Assembly (NCBI GenBank): GCA_031283865.1
Contig: JAITAX010000176.1
Span: 1 to 6,427 of the forward strand
Direction of reading: 5' to 3'
Source of the DNA: Eubacteriales Family XIII. Incertae Sedis bacterium
GTDB lineage: Bacteria; Bacillota; Clostridia; Peptostreptococcales; Anaerovoracaceae
Length of the DNA: 6,427 bases
The translations under genes and the position numbers were made by a program. This document shows, piece after piece, positions 1-5,478 of the stretch. Numbering within the stretch: the stretch's first letter is position 1; each line of letters begins with the position of its first letter. The notes beneath the pieces were generated by a model. That model had not been told where the DNA came from, searched no databases, and saw nothing but the letters and a program-made list of their open reading frames with translations.

Positions 1-298
1 CGTCGGCTCCTCCCGCGCCGCCGTGGATGCGGGCTGGATAGACCACTCGCATCAGGTGGGGCAGACGGGTACCACCGTCAAGCCCAAGATCTATTTCGCC
101 TGCGGCATCTCGGGGGCGAGACAGCCTTTGGCGGGACTGCAAACATCTGATATCATCGTCGCGATCAACAAGGACCCGGACGCCCCGATCTTCGAGGTGG
201 CCGACTACGGCATCGTCGGCGATCTGTACAAGGTGATCCCGCAGATCATAGAGGAATGGGACAGCGCGGACACGCTCTATGAGGCGACCCTGCGCTGA
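1..298 (+). CDS. etfA: Electron transfer flavoprotein alpha subunit, C-terminal part (5' end outside window)
   Basis: The first complete codon is at position 2; the reading frame is open from there to TGA at 296-298, giving about 98 residues. This is the FAD-binding C-terminal domain of the ETF alpha subunit, the soluble flavoprotein that pairs with EtfB and carries electrons to or from acyl-CoA dehydrogenases and related enzymes. Visible family motifs are SSRAAVDAGW, QVGQTGTTVKP (the loop around FAD), ACGISGA, IVAINKDPDAPIF and VADYGIVGDLYKVIP, ending as expected for the family. The gene must start left of the window, probably behind etfB and an acyl-CoA dehydrogenase, but that is inference from typical operons. 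One oddity is QPLAG where I recall QHLAG in most members; that His lies near the flavin ring. A terminator follows 20 bases after the stop. The family assignment is firm; which ETF subgroup (bifurcating or not) cannot be told from this fragment. Confidence 0.96.
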   Translation, partial: VGSSRAAVDAGWIDHSHQVGQTGTTVKPKIYFACGISGARQPLAGLQTSDIIVAINKDPDAPIFEVADYGIVGDLYKVIPQIIEEWDSADTLYEATLR

Positions 299-317
299 CG
301 CGAACCGAATCGAACGC

Positions 318-364
318 AAAGACCCCCGCGAAAGCTGTATGCCTGTCGCGGGGGTCTTTCTTTT
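318..364 (+). terminator. Intrinsic terminator of etfA, at a convergent junction
   Basis: A perfect 11-bp GC-rich stem pairs 321-331 (GACCCCCGCGA) with 346-356 (TCGCGGGGGTC), with a 14-nt loop, and is followed by TTTCTTTT at 357-364. Counting AAA at 318-320 against TTT at 357-359 lengthens the stem to 14 bp. It lies 20 bp after the etfA stop. The penicillin-binding protein gene ends at 425 from the other side, so the same hairpin could also stop that transcript. Read on the - strand, however, the T tract is only three bases, so bidirectional use is less certain. Confidence 0.93.
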
Positions 365-424
365 GCGCACCGGGGCGGGTGGCGCGGATTGCCGCCCGCC
401 GTTCACCGTTCGCGCGTTGGCGCG

Positions 425-3400
425 CTACAGCGACGGCAGCCAGCTCGGCCTTGTGGATTCTTCGGACGGCGGCGCGCTTGGCGGTTCGCCGCCCTGATTG
501 TCTGTCTGTCCGCCGCCTTGATTTTCGGACGGCGTCTGCGCGGGCGGCGCTTCGCTCTGTCCTTGGTTCTGTCCCGGGTCCTGCCCGGGTTGCGCCGGCA
601 TCGGATTCGGGAAAGGACCTATGCCGTTCGTGTTCCATTGTCCGTTCGCGGGGTCCTGCTCCGTCAGGCCGTTTTCCCCGGCCTGCGCCTCTTCGAGCTG
701 TTTGTAATACGCGTCGTCGCGGACGACGCCGTCCCAGTAAAAGTCCTCGTTCAGCGTCACTGCGGGGTCTATCGGGTAGCGCTCGGGATCACCGTTGTGC
801 AGATGGCAATAATAGCGCGGCTTTGGACCCGCGGTCTGCGCGGCCGCTTCCGGATGGTCCTCATCGCCGCCAATCTCATCGGTTGCCACTGCGGCAGCTT
901 CGCCGAAAGGCACTCTGGCGGGGCAGTAGGGCGTCGCGAGGTAGCCGGAGATGGGGCAGATGTACACGGGACCGCTCAGGTTGTCCACCAAGGTCGGCTG
1001 CGTCCCCCGGATGAAGAACTCGGAGCGCGTGGCGCTGTATTCGGAGGGCAGCATACCCGACACGGCGTCCACCGTCATGCTCGTGACGTTGGACGGCGCG
1101 CTCGGGAAAGAGCCGCGCTCGCTCCCCTCGCAGATCTGCCCCATAATCTTGCTCCAGAGCTTTGTGGCCGCGCCCGAACCCTCGCCGAGTTCCACCCCGA
1201 CGTCACAGCCGATCCACAGAGAAGCCGAATACTGCGGCGTGAAACCGACGAACCACGCATCGTATTTGTCGGTGGTCGTACCCGTCTTGCCGGCGACGGG
1301 CTGAGAGGAGATGGCCGCTCTTCCCGCTATGCCGTTCGTGACGACGCCCCTGAGTATGTCCGTGACGATGAAAGCAACGCCCTCGTCCATAGCCTGCTTC
1401 TTGTACGGTTCGCGCCCGATGATGACCTCGTCGCGCCTGTTCGTGATCTTGGAATAGGGCATCGGTTCCACGTAGAGGCCGCCATTGCCGAAAGCGCCGT
1501 AGCCGGCGGCCATCTGCAGCGGTGAAACGCCGTGCGTCATGCCGCCGAGCGCGAGCGCGGCCGGGTTCATGTCGTTGGTGTCGCCCGTCTCCACGACGCT
1601 CGTGACGCCGAGGTCTTTCAAGAAGCGCACGGAGCGTTCCGGCCCGACGTTCAACTGCACTTTGACGGCGTTCACGTTTACGGATTGCTCGACGGACTTT
1701 CGCAGGCTCTGCATACCGCGGTAGCCGGAGTACCAGTTTTTCGGCCAGGTCGCGCCCTGAAACTGCATGGGTTCGTCCACGATGCCGCTCGCCGCCGTCC
1801 AGTAGTTGCCGTAGGACGGTTCACCGCCCGTGACGGGTTCGTTGTCCACGCCCATCTGCAGTGCCGGCCCGTAGACGGACATGGGCTTGATGGCCGATCC
1901 GGGCTGCCTCGGGCTGTCTGCGCGGTTGTAGAGCAAACGTCCCTCCGTGTTGCGACCGCCCACCATCGCCTTGATCGCGCCCGTGTGCTGATCGAGTACG
2001 ACCATGGCCGCCTGCGGCTGTGCGGCCGCCTGCCGCAGCGTGTAGGAGGACGGATCTATCGCGATGCCGTTTTCCGTGAAGCGAAAACAGTTCGGACCGT
2101 CGAAGAAACGGCTGTCGATGATCAGATTGCCCTCCGCGTCCTTGGACTTGTATTCGCTCGGAATCGGGACGACGCCGCCGCGCAGGATGGAATACAGCTT
2201 GTCCTCCTGCACGTAGAGATCCTTGAACTCGACATTGTAGTCGCTTCGGTCCTGCGTCTGCGTAAAATAGAAGTTCAGGCGCTTGCCGGCCAGCAGCTTC
2301 AGACTGCCGTCCGGCAGGGCCTCGTATTCGTCGCCCTGCAGCGTGAATACGCCGGACTCGTCGAAGAAATTGTCATAGCTGTACAGCAGGACGCGATTGT
2401 TCTTGTCGAGTATGTTGCCCGCGCGGTCTTTCTTAGGCGTCACTCTCGGGAAGTTCTCGTCGGGTACAAATTCCGCTTCGATCAGGCTCTGCATCTGCGC
2501 GTTCATCGTCGTGTAGATCTTCAGTCCGCCGGTGTAGAGCTTCTGCTGCGCTTCCTCCTCACTGATGTTGTACTGCGCCATCAGGTCGCGAACGACCTTT
2601 TTGATCGTGTAGTCGGCGAAGTAATTCGAGGTCGCGTTGTCGGCGTCGAAATGGGGCTTGACGAAGTCGCGCAAGTTTTGCGCCGAGGCTTCGTCGTATT
2701 CTTCCTGTGAGATGTATCCCTGTTCGAGCATGAAGCGCAGCACCAGCTTGATGCGGTTCAGCGCCGCGTCGTTGTAGACGTAGGCGTATTGGTCGCCCAT
2801 GAACAGCAGGTCGGGATTGTCGGCGGAAACCTCACCCCGCTCGATGGTCTGTATGAGGGCATACCGGCCGGGGGCCTGCGGCAGGCTCGCGAGCGCCGCG
2901 CACTCCAGCAGGCCGAGTTCCTGCACATCTTTTGAGAAGTAGCCCTGCGCCGCCGCCTGTACGCCGAAAGAACGGTTGCCGAGCGGTATGGTGTTCAGAT
3001 AGGCTTCTACGATCTGCTCTTTCGTCAGATGCGACTCCAACTGCAGGGCGATGACGGCCTCCTGCAACTTCCGCTCCATCGTGCGGGTGGACATCGTGTC
3101 GGGCAGCCACAGGTTGCGGGCCAACTGCTGCGTGATCGTGCTCGTGCCGCTGATGCCGCCGCCTTTCAAAACGCTGTCGCGTATGGCGCCGATGATGCGG
3201 ACGAGGTTGAAGCCGTGATGCGTCCAGAAAGTCTTGTCCTCTATGGCGACAAAAGCGTCGATCAGATTTTCCGGCATTTCGTCGAAGAGCACGTTGGTCC
3301 GTCGCCCGTCGCCCATATAGATGTCGTCGATGATGTTGCCGGCATCGTCGTACAGCGTGGAACTCTCGGTCAGCATGGAGGATATCTCATCCGGATCGAT

Positions 3401-3973
3401 GCGCGGGCTTGCGTCTATGATGGGTTTGGCGTAGAGCCATGCCGCCGCGGCGCAGAAAACGGCGCCGAGCAGGAAGATAAAAAGCAGCAGGCGAAACCAC
3501 CGGATGCGGTGCTTCTTTCGCGCCTTGCCCTTGGGTCCTTTCTTCGACCCGCCGCCTGCGCCCGAAGCAGCCTTGTCCGCATTCTGCCACGCATAGGAGG
3601 ACCCGCCGCTCGCGGCCAAAAGGACGGTCATATCCGTCTCGCCCGCAGCTTCTCTCGGGCTCGCGGTCTTGTTTCGCGCGGCCTCCGCCGCGGCCGCAAG
3701 CACCTCGGAAAGCGTTTCCGCCGCGTTTCCGGCGCTTTTCTCCGAAACGCGAATGCCGTCCGCGCGCGGCTGCCCCTTGGTTTTCTCAAGGCGCGCGAGC
3801 CGAGAGGGGGGCGTGTACGCCTCGGCGTCTTCCGCTTCGGGCGCTGCGGGCGAGGGCGTTTTCGGACCCCTCGTCTCAAGCTTGTCGCCGATTCTGTCAA
3901 ATTTGTCGAAGATCGCGGCGATTTCCGCTTGATCCCTTTCGGATATTCCGTTCTTTAATGTGTCGTCATCCAT
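425..3973 (-). CDS. Class A penicillin-binding protein (bifunctional transglycosylase/transpeptidase, PBP1A type)
   Basis: This 1182-residue membrane enzyme polymerises lipid II into glycan strands and cross-links the peptides outside the cell. In order it has: a 156-residue cytoplasmic part rich in Ala, Lys and Glu; a basic stretch and one membrane segment (about 157-181); a GT51 domain (about 200-380) with catalytic E245 in EDKTFWTHHG, then GTSTITQQLARN (276-287) and RKLQE (301-305); a linker/insert of about 150 residues (500-650); and a transpeptidase domain with SAIK (nucleophile S693), SVN (764-766) and KTG (896-898). A C-terminal segment follows with C1006, C1017 and CHLH at 1056-1059, and then a Pro/Gly/Gln-rich tail. 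All active-site motifs are intact. The start is ATG at 3973-3971. An in-frame ATG at 4120 would add 49 residues of non-coding character and pass through the TATAAT promoter, so I reject it. The chosen ATG has no well-placed Shine-Dalgarno sequence. It is longer than the usual 700-900 residues. It is convergent with etfA and divergent from the HutP gene. Confidence 0.95.
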   Translation of the reverse strand: MDDDTLKNGISERDQAEIAAIFDKFDRIGDKLETRGPKTPSPAAPEAEDAEAYTPPSRLARLEKTKGQPRADGIRVSEKSAGNAAETLSEVLAAAAEAARNKTASPREAAGETDMTVLLAASGGSSYAWQNADKAASGAGGGSKKGPKGKARKKHRIRWFRLLLFIFLLGAVFCAAAAWLYAKPIIDASPRIDPDEISSMLTESSTLYDDAGNIIDDIYMGDGRRTNVLFDEMPENLIDAFVAIEDKTFWTHHGFNLVRIIGAIRDSVLKGGGISGTSTITQQLARNLWLPDTMSTRTMERKLQEAVIALQLESHLTKEQIVEAYLNTIPLGNRSFGVQAAAQGYFSKDVQELGLLECAALASLPQAPGRYALIQTIERGEVSADNPDLLFMGDQYAYVYNDAALNRIKLVLRFMLEQGYISQEEYDEASAQNLRDFVKPHFDADNATSNYFADYTIKKVVRDLMAQYNISEEEAQQKLYTGGLKIYTTMNAQMQSLIEAEFVPDENFPRVTPKKDRAGNILDKNNRVLLYSYDNFFDESGVFTLQGDEYEALPDGSLKLLAGKRLNFYFTQTQDRSDYNVEFKDLYVQEDKLYSILRGGVVPIPSEYKSKDAEGNLIIDSRFFDGPNCFRFTENGIAIDPSSYTLRQAAAQPQAAMVVLDQHTGAIKAMVGGRNTEGRLLYNRADSPRQPGSAIKPMSVYGPALQMGVDNEPVTGGEPSYGNYWTAASGIVDEPMQFQGATWPKNWYSGYRGMQSLRKSVEQSVNVNAVKVQLNVGPERSVRFLKDLGVTSVVETGDTNDMNPAALALGGMTHGVSPLQMAAGYGAFGNGGLYVEPMPYSKITNRRDEVIIGREPYKKQAMDEGVAFIVTDILRGVVTNGIAGRAAISSQPVAGKTGTTTDKYDAWFVGFTPQYSASLWIGCDVGVELGEGSGAATKLWSKIMGQICEGSERGSFPSAPSNVTSMTVDAVSGMLPSEYSATRSEFFIRGTQPTLVDNLSGPVYICPISGYLATPYCPARVPFGEAAAVATDEIGGDEDHPEAAAQTAGPKPRYYCHLHNGDPERYPIDPAVTLNEDFYWDGVVRDDAYYKQLEEAQAGENGLTEQDPANGQWNTNGIGPFPNPMPAQPGQDPGQNQGQSEAPPAQTPSENQGGGQTDNQGGEPPSAPPSEESTRPSWLPSL

Positions 3974-3979
3974 ATCTTC

Positions 3980-4008
3980 ATTATACCGCTTCCCTGAACG
4001 AGAATAAA
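3980..4008 (-). promoter_or_regulatory. Candidate promoter of the penicillin-binding protein gene, possibly giving a leaderless mRNA
   Basis: The - strand reads a perfect TATAAT at 3985-3980. With a 17-bp spacer the -35 hexamer is TTTATT (4008-4003), only 3 of 6 consensus bases, and an AT-rich stretch lies upstream (about 4003-4017). A perfect -10 is rare by chance in such GC-rich DNA. Transcription normally starts about 7 bases after the -10, which falls on base 3973, the A of the chosen ATG. The weak -35 keeps confidence moderate. Confidence 0.5.
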
Positions 4009-4159
4009 GAAATTTTTGCCGAAAAAGCAGAACCTGTATTTTGACGACGCAAAGCCGCTTTGGGTTCCGTGCTGCGCCGGATCGACCGGTTTTTTCCTGC
4101 GCAGCAGACGCTTTCCACATCCTTTCGCGCGCAACAAAGGCGGTTTTTGATTTTTCGTG

Positions 4160-4188
4160 TTGAGTTTTCGGATCGAAAGGGCTATACT
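4160..4188 (+). promoter_or_regulatory. Sigma-A-type promoter of the HutP-family/flavin reductase operon
   Basis: TTGAGT (4160-4165) and TATACT (4183-4188) are separated by exactly 17 bp; the hexamers match 5 of 6 and 5 of 6 consensus bases. The T/A-rich stretch 4144-4156 just upstream could act as an UP element. The predicted start is near 4195, leaving a leader of about 26 nt that carries little beyond the ribosome binding site. No operator-like dyad is seen here. Confidence 0.8.
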
Positions 4189-4208
4189 GGGTTTAGAATC
4201 GAAAGAAG

Positions 4209-4214
4209 AGGAGG
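4209..4214 (+). promoter_or_regulatory. Ribosome binding site fixing the HutP-family start
   Basis: AGGAGG at 4209-4214 ends 6 nt before ATG 4221. This decides for that ATG over the GTG two codons upstream at 4215, which overlaps the binding site itself. Confidence 0.88.
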
Positions 4215-4220
4215 GTGCGC

Positions 4221-4637
4221 ATGTACGACAGCGTGGACGTGGCTAAGGCCGCGATACGGCTGGCTGTGACGGGCAGCAGGCAGTCGGAGGAGCAGATGAT
4301 CGAAATGCTGCGGGAAAAGGACATAAGGAGCGCCGCCATGGACATAGGCGGCGACATGATTAATTCGATCCACATCGTCATCGAGCGGGCCATCACCATC
4401 TCCCGCAAGAACGGCGTCACGAAAGAGAACCACGTGCAGGACGGCGCGATCGCCGGTGCCGCGCGGGAGGCGATCTCGCAGATCGCGCAGAAAGCGCTCG
4501 GGCTGAACGGCGGCGGCAAGATCGCGATCTGCCGGCATAAGGAGCACCTGAGCGTCTGCATATTCATGAGCATAGGCTTGCTCTATCTGAATGACGTCGT
4601 AATCGGACTCGGACACCGCTCGCTGCCGTCGGATTGA
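4221..4637 (+). CDS. HutP-family RNA-binding regulator (not in a hut operon)
   Basis: This encodes 138 residues, close to the roughly 150 of Bacillus HutP. HutP is a histidine- and Mg2+-dependent RNA-binding antiterminator that binds NAG triplets in the hut leader. Family features visible here are AAIRLAVTGSR near the N-terminus, an alpha helix with INSIHIVIERAI (47-58), GVTKENHVQDGAIAGA (65-80), QKALGLNGGGKI (90-101), a hydrophobic strand region (about 110-121) and the ending VVIGLGHR (126-133). From memory of HutP, H71 and H132 correspond to two of its three metal-binding histidines (73 and 138), while the third (77) appears replaced by G75. This is a recalled alignment. It has its own promoter, and a flavin reductase gene follows 43 bp after the stop, probably on the same transcript. 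No histidine-utilisation genes lie in the window, so its RNA target is unknown. Many clostridial genomes carry such stand-alone members. The family call is fairly sure; the role is not. Confidence 0.85.
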   Translation: MYDSVDVAKAAIRLAVTGSRQSEEQMIEMLREKDIRSAAMDIGGDMINSIHIVIERAITISRKNGVTKENHVQDGAIAGAAREAISQIAQKALGLNGGGKIAICRHKEHLSVCIFMSIGLLYLNDVVIGLGHRSLPSD

Positions 4638-4645
4638 CGGCGGCG
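4621..4645 (+). other. Hairpin straddling the hutP-family stop codon
   Basis: CGCTGCCGTC (4621-4630) pairs with GACGGCGGCG (4636-4645) around the loop GGATT: ten pairs, of which one is U-G. The stop TGA (4635-4637) lies at the loop edge and within the right arm. No T run follows, so it is not a normal intrinsic terminator. It ends 21 bp before the next ribosome binding site and may act as an mRNA stability or processing element, or lower downstream expression. Some self-complementarity is expected in GC-rich DNA. Confidence 0.5.
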
Positions 4646-4666
4646 CGGCGGCGCGCATAAAAGGCA

Positions 4667-4673
4667 AAGGAGG
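4667..4673 (+). promoter_or_regulatory. Ribosome binding site fixing the flavin reductase start
   Basis: AAGGAGG lies at 4667-4673. It is 7 nt from ATG 4681 but only 1 nt from ATG 4675, so the second ATG is the better start. Confidence 0.85.
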
Positions 4674-4680
4674 CATGAAA

Positions 4681-5259
4681 ATGAAGCAAGATCTCGGAGC
4701 GCACGCGTTTGCGTTTCCCACGCCCGTGTACATCGTCGGCAGCTACGGCAAGGACGGGAAGCCGAACGCCATGAACGTGGCTTGGGGCGGCATATGCGGC
4801 TCCGAACCGCCCTGCGTCGCGATTTCCATAAGGAAAAGCAGGCGCAGCTACGACAACATCACGGAGAAAGGCGCGTTTACGGTCAACATTCCAAGCAAGG
4901 CGCATATAAAAGAAGCGGACTATTTCGGGATCGCCTCCGGACACAAGGTCGACAAGTTCGCCGCCACCGGGCTGACCGCGGTGAAAAGCCCGCATGTGGA
5001 CGCGCCCTACATTGAGGAATTTCCGCTGTGCCTCGCGTGCAAGGTGATCCATACGATGGAGCTGGGGCAGCACGTGCAGTTCGTCGGCGAGATCGTAAGC
5101 GTCATGGCCGACGCGTCCTGCCTGACCGCCGGCGGTCTGCCCGACATTGAAAAGCTCGCGCCGCTGCTCTTCGACCCGGCCAAGAGCGCCTACAACGCGA
5201 CGGGCGAATATCTGGGCAAGGCTTTCAGCGTCGGGAAAGAGTTTTTGAACAAGGGCTGA
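4681..5259 (+). CDS. Flavin reductase-like, FMN-binding protein (flavoredoxin type)
   Basis: This encodes 192 residues from ATG 4681 (an in-frame ATG at 4675 is too close to the ribosome binding site). It belongs to the flavin-reductase-like FMN-binding split-barrel family. Typical features are the N-terminal PTPVYIVGSYGKDGKPNAMN with VAWGG after it (residues 13-37), PPCVAISIRKSR (43-54), the turn ending in TEKGAFTVNIPS (61-72), and YFGIASGHKVDKF (81-93). In family members these segments line the flavin site. Such proteins bind FMN and either reduce free flavin with NAD(P)H or pass electrons as flavoredoxins; the sequence does not decide between the two. No membrane segment or signal peptide is seen, so it is cytoplasmic. 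It follows the HutP-family gene and probably shares its promoter. Its last 58 coding bases before the FLN codons recur, decayed, just downstream at 5295-5352. Confidence 0.9.
   Translation: MKQDLGAHAFAFPTPVYIVGSYGKDGKPNAMNVAWGGICGSEPPCVAISIRKSRRSYDNITEKGAFTVNIPSKAHIKEADYFGIASGHKVDKFAATGLTAVKSPHVDAPYIEEFPLCLACKVIHTMELGQHVQFVGEIVSVMADASCLTAGGLPDIEKLAPLLFDPAKSAYNATGEYLGKAFSVGKEFLNKG
5191..5248 (+). repeat. Direct repeat, intact copy (3' end of flavin reductase gene)
   Basis: These 58 bases match 5295-5352 at 53 positions with no gap (offset 104). The match ends within the codons near the C-terminus of the flavin reductase and does not extend on either side. Confidence 0.92.
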
Positions 5260-5274
5260 GCCGGGCGGATTTTC

Positions 5275-5296
5275 GGCGGCGGAAGCCTCCGCCGTT
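5275..5296 (+). terminator. GC hairpin after the flavin reductase gene (weak terminator candidate)
   Basis: CGGCGGA (5277-5283) pairs with TCCGCCG (5288-5294) around the loop AGCC; two G-U pairs extend it to 5275/5296. It lies 15 bp after the flavin reductase stop, where a terminator is expected, but only TT follows before CAACG, so intrinsic termination would be weak. It also sits exactly at the left edge of the second repeat copy. Confidence 0.35.
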
Positions 5297-5352
5297 CAAC
5301 GCGCCGGGCGAATATCCGGACAAGGCTTTCAGCGCCGGGAAAGAGTTTTTGA
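5295..5352 (+). pseudogene. Decayed partial copy of the flavin reductase 3' end
   Basis: This is the second copy of the 58-base direct repeat. Read in the matching frame it gives FNAPGEYPDKAFSAGKEFL, compared with YNATGEYLGKAFSVGKEFL in the real gene. All five base differences (5296, 5304, 5317, 5320, 5335) change the amino acid, which fits drift without selection. It is out of frame with the upstream gene, which has already stopped at 5259, has no start or ribosome binding site, and loses similarity after 5352. The frame runs on without similarity to TAG at 5409-5411. It is either the remnant of a tandem duplicated reductase gene that lost most of its length, or a local partial duplication. 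Confidence 0.75.
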
Positions 5353-5385
5353 CAAATTCTCAAGCGACAGCCGTCAAATTGCCTC

Positions 5386-5414
5386 TTGACAAGGCGCGGC
5401 GGCGGGTGTAGACT
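5386..5414 (+). promoter_or_regulatory. Sigma-A-type promoter of the ABC exporter operon
   Basis: A perfect TTGACA (5386-5391) is followed after 17 bp by TAGACT (5409-5414), which matches 4 of 6 bases. The predicted start is near 5421, giving a leader of about 58 nt before ATG 5479. The operator-like dyad 5426-5441 begins just after the predicted start. Confidence 0.78.
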
Positions 5415-5425
5415 GATCGCGTAGA

Positions 5426-5441
5426 GAGTGATTACTCACTC
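5426..5441 (+). promoter_or_regulatory. Operator-like dyad at the ABC operon transcription start
   Basis: GAGTGA-TTAC-TCACTC is a perfect 6-bp inverted repeat with a 4-bp centre, beginning about 5 bp after the predicted start of transcription. The same bases also hold an overlapping smaller dyad, GAGT-GATT-ACTC (5426-5437). A dyad of this size and place fits a dimeric repressor; TetR- or GntR-type regulators commonly control ABC-2 exporter operons in Bacillota and often bind TGAGT/ACTCA-like sites. No regulator gene is in the window. As RNA it would be a short hairpin, so an mRNA role is an alternative. Confidence 0.6.
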
Positions 5442-5466
5442 ACATACCTTGAACATGTTGCGTCGA

Positions 5467-5475
5467 GGGAGGGAG
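5467..5475 (+). promoter_or_regulatory. Ribosome binding site fixing the ABC ATPase start
   Basis: GGGAGGGAG at 5467-5475 stands just before ATG 5479; its GGGAGG core ends 6 nt from the ATG. The in-frame GTG at 5428 is inside the operator-like dyad and has no binding site, so it is rejected. Confidence 0.82.
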
Positions 5476-5478
5476 CCG

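Larger units (their letters stand above)
3974..4220. other. Divergent intergenic region between the PBP and HutP-family genes
   Basis: These 247 bp hold the two promoters listed separately, which are about 170 bp apart and do not overlap. Between them I see only small hairpins: CAAAG-CCG-CTTTG (4050-4062), and CCGG-ATCGA-CCGG followed by six T (4077-4095). The second is terminator-like, but its stem is only four pairs. No convincing small RNA or coding region is visible. Confidence 0.6.

Noticed and set aside
389..1525. Long + strand open frame (378 codons) opposite the PBP gene
   Set aside because: It lies wholly antisense to an intact PBP with all motifs; its translation is Arg/Ala/Val/Gly-rich with no family resemblance, a normal by-product of GC-rich third positions.
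1532..2710. Second long antisense open frame (392 codons) opposite the PBP gene
   Set aside because: Same reason: no recognisable motif or ribosome binding site, and it is explained by PBP codon usage. The same holds for 3029-3958.
4077..4095. CCGG hairpin followed by six T in the divergent intergenic region, as a terminator
   Set aside because: The stem is only four pairs (five with a G-U), and no gene or credible promoter on the + strand ends there.
3974..4120. 49-residue N-terminal extension of the PBP from an ATG at 4120
   Set aside because: It would translate through the TATAAT and AT-rich promoter region; its sequence has non-coding character and its ATG has no spaced Shine-Dalgarno sequence.
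4195..4215. AAG/GAG triplets in the HutP-family leader as an autoregulatory HutP binding site
   Set aside because: They coincide with the purine-rich ribosome binding site and lack the regularly spaced NAG clusters described for the hut leader.
4182..5073. Overlapping - strand open frames opposite the HutP-family and flavin reductase genes
   Set aside because: They have no family resemblance and no start signals, and both + strand genes are well supported.
5295..5411. Second repeat copy plus its downstream open frame as a small gene
   Set aside because: No start codon with a ribosome binding site, similarity ends after 58 bases, and the frame runs into the ABC promoter.
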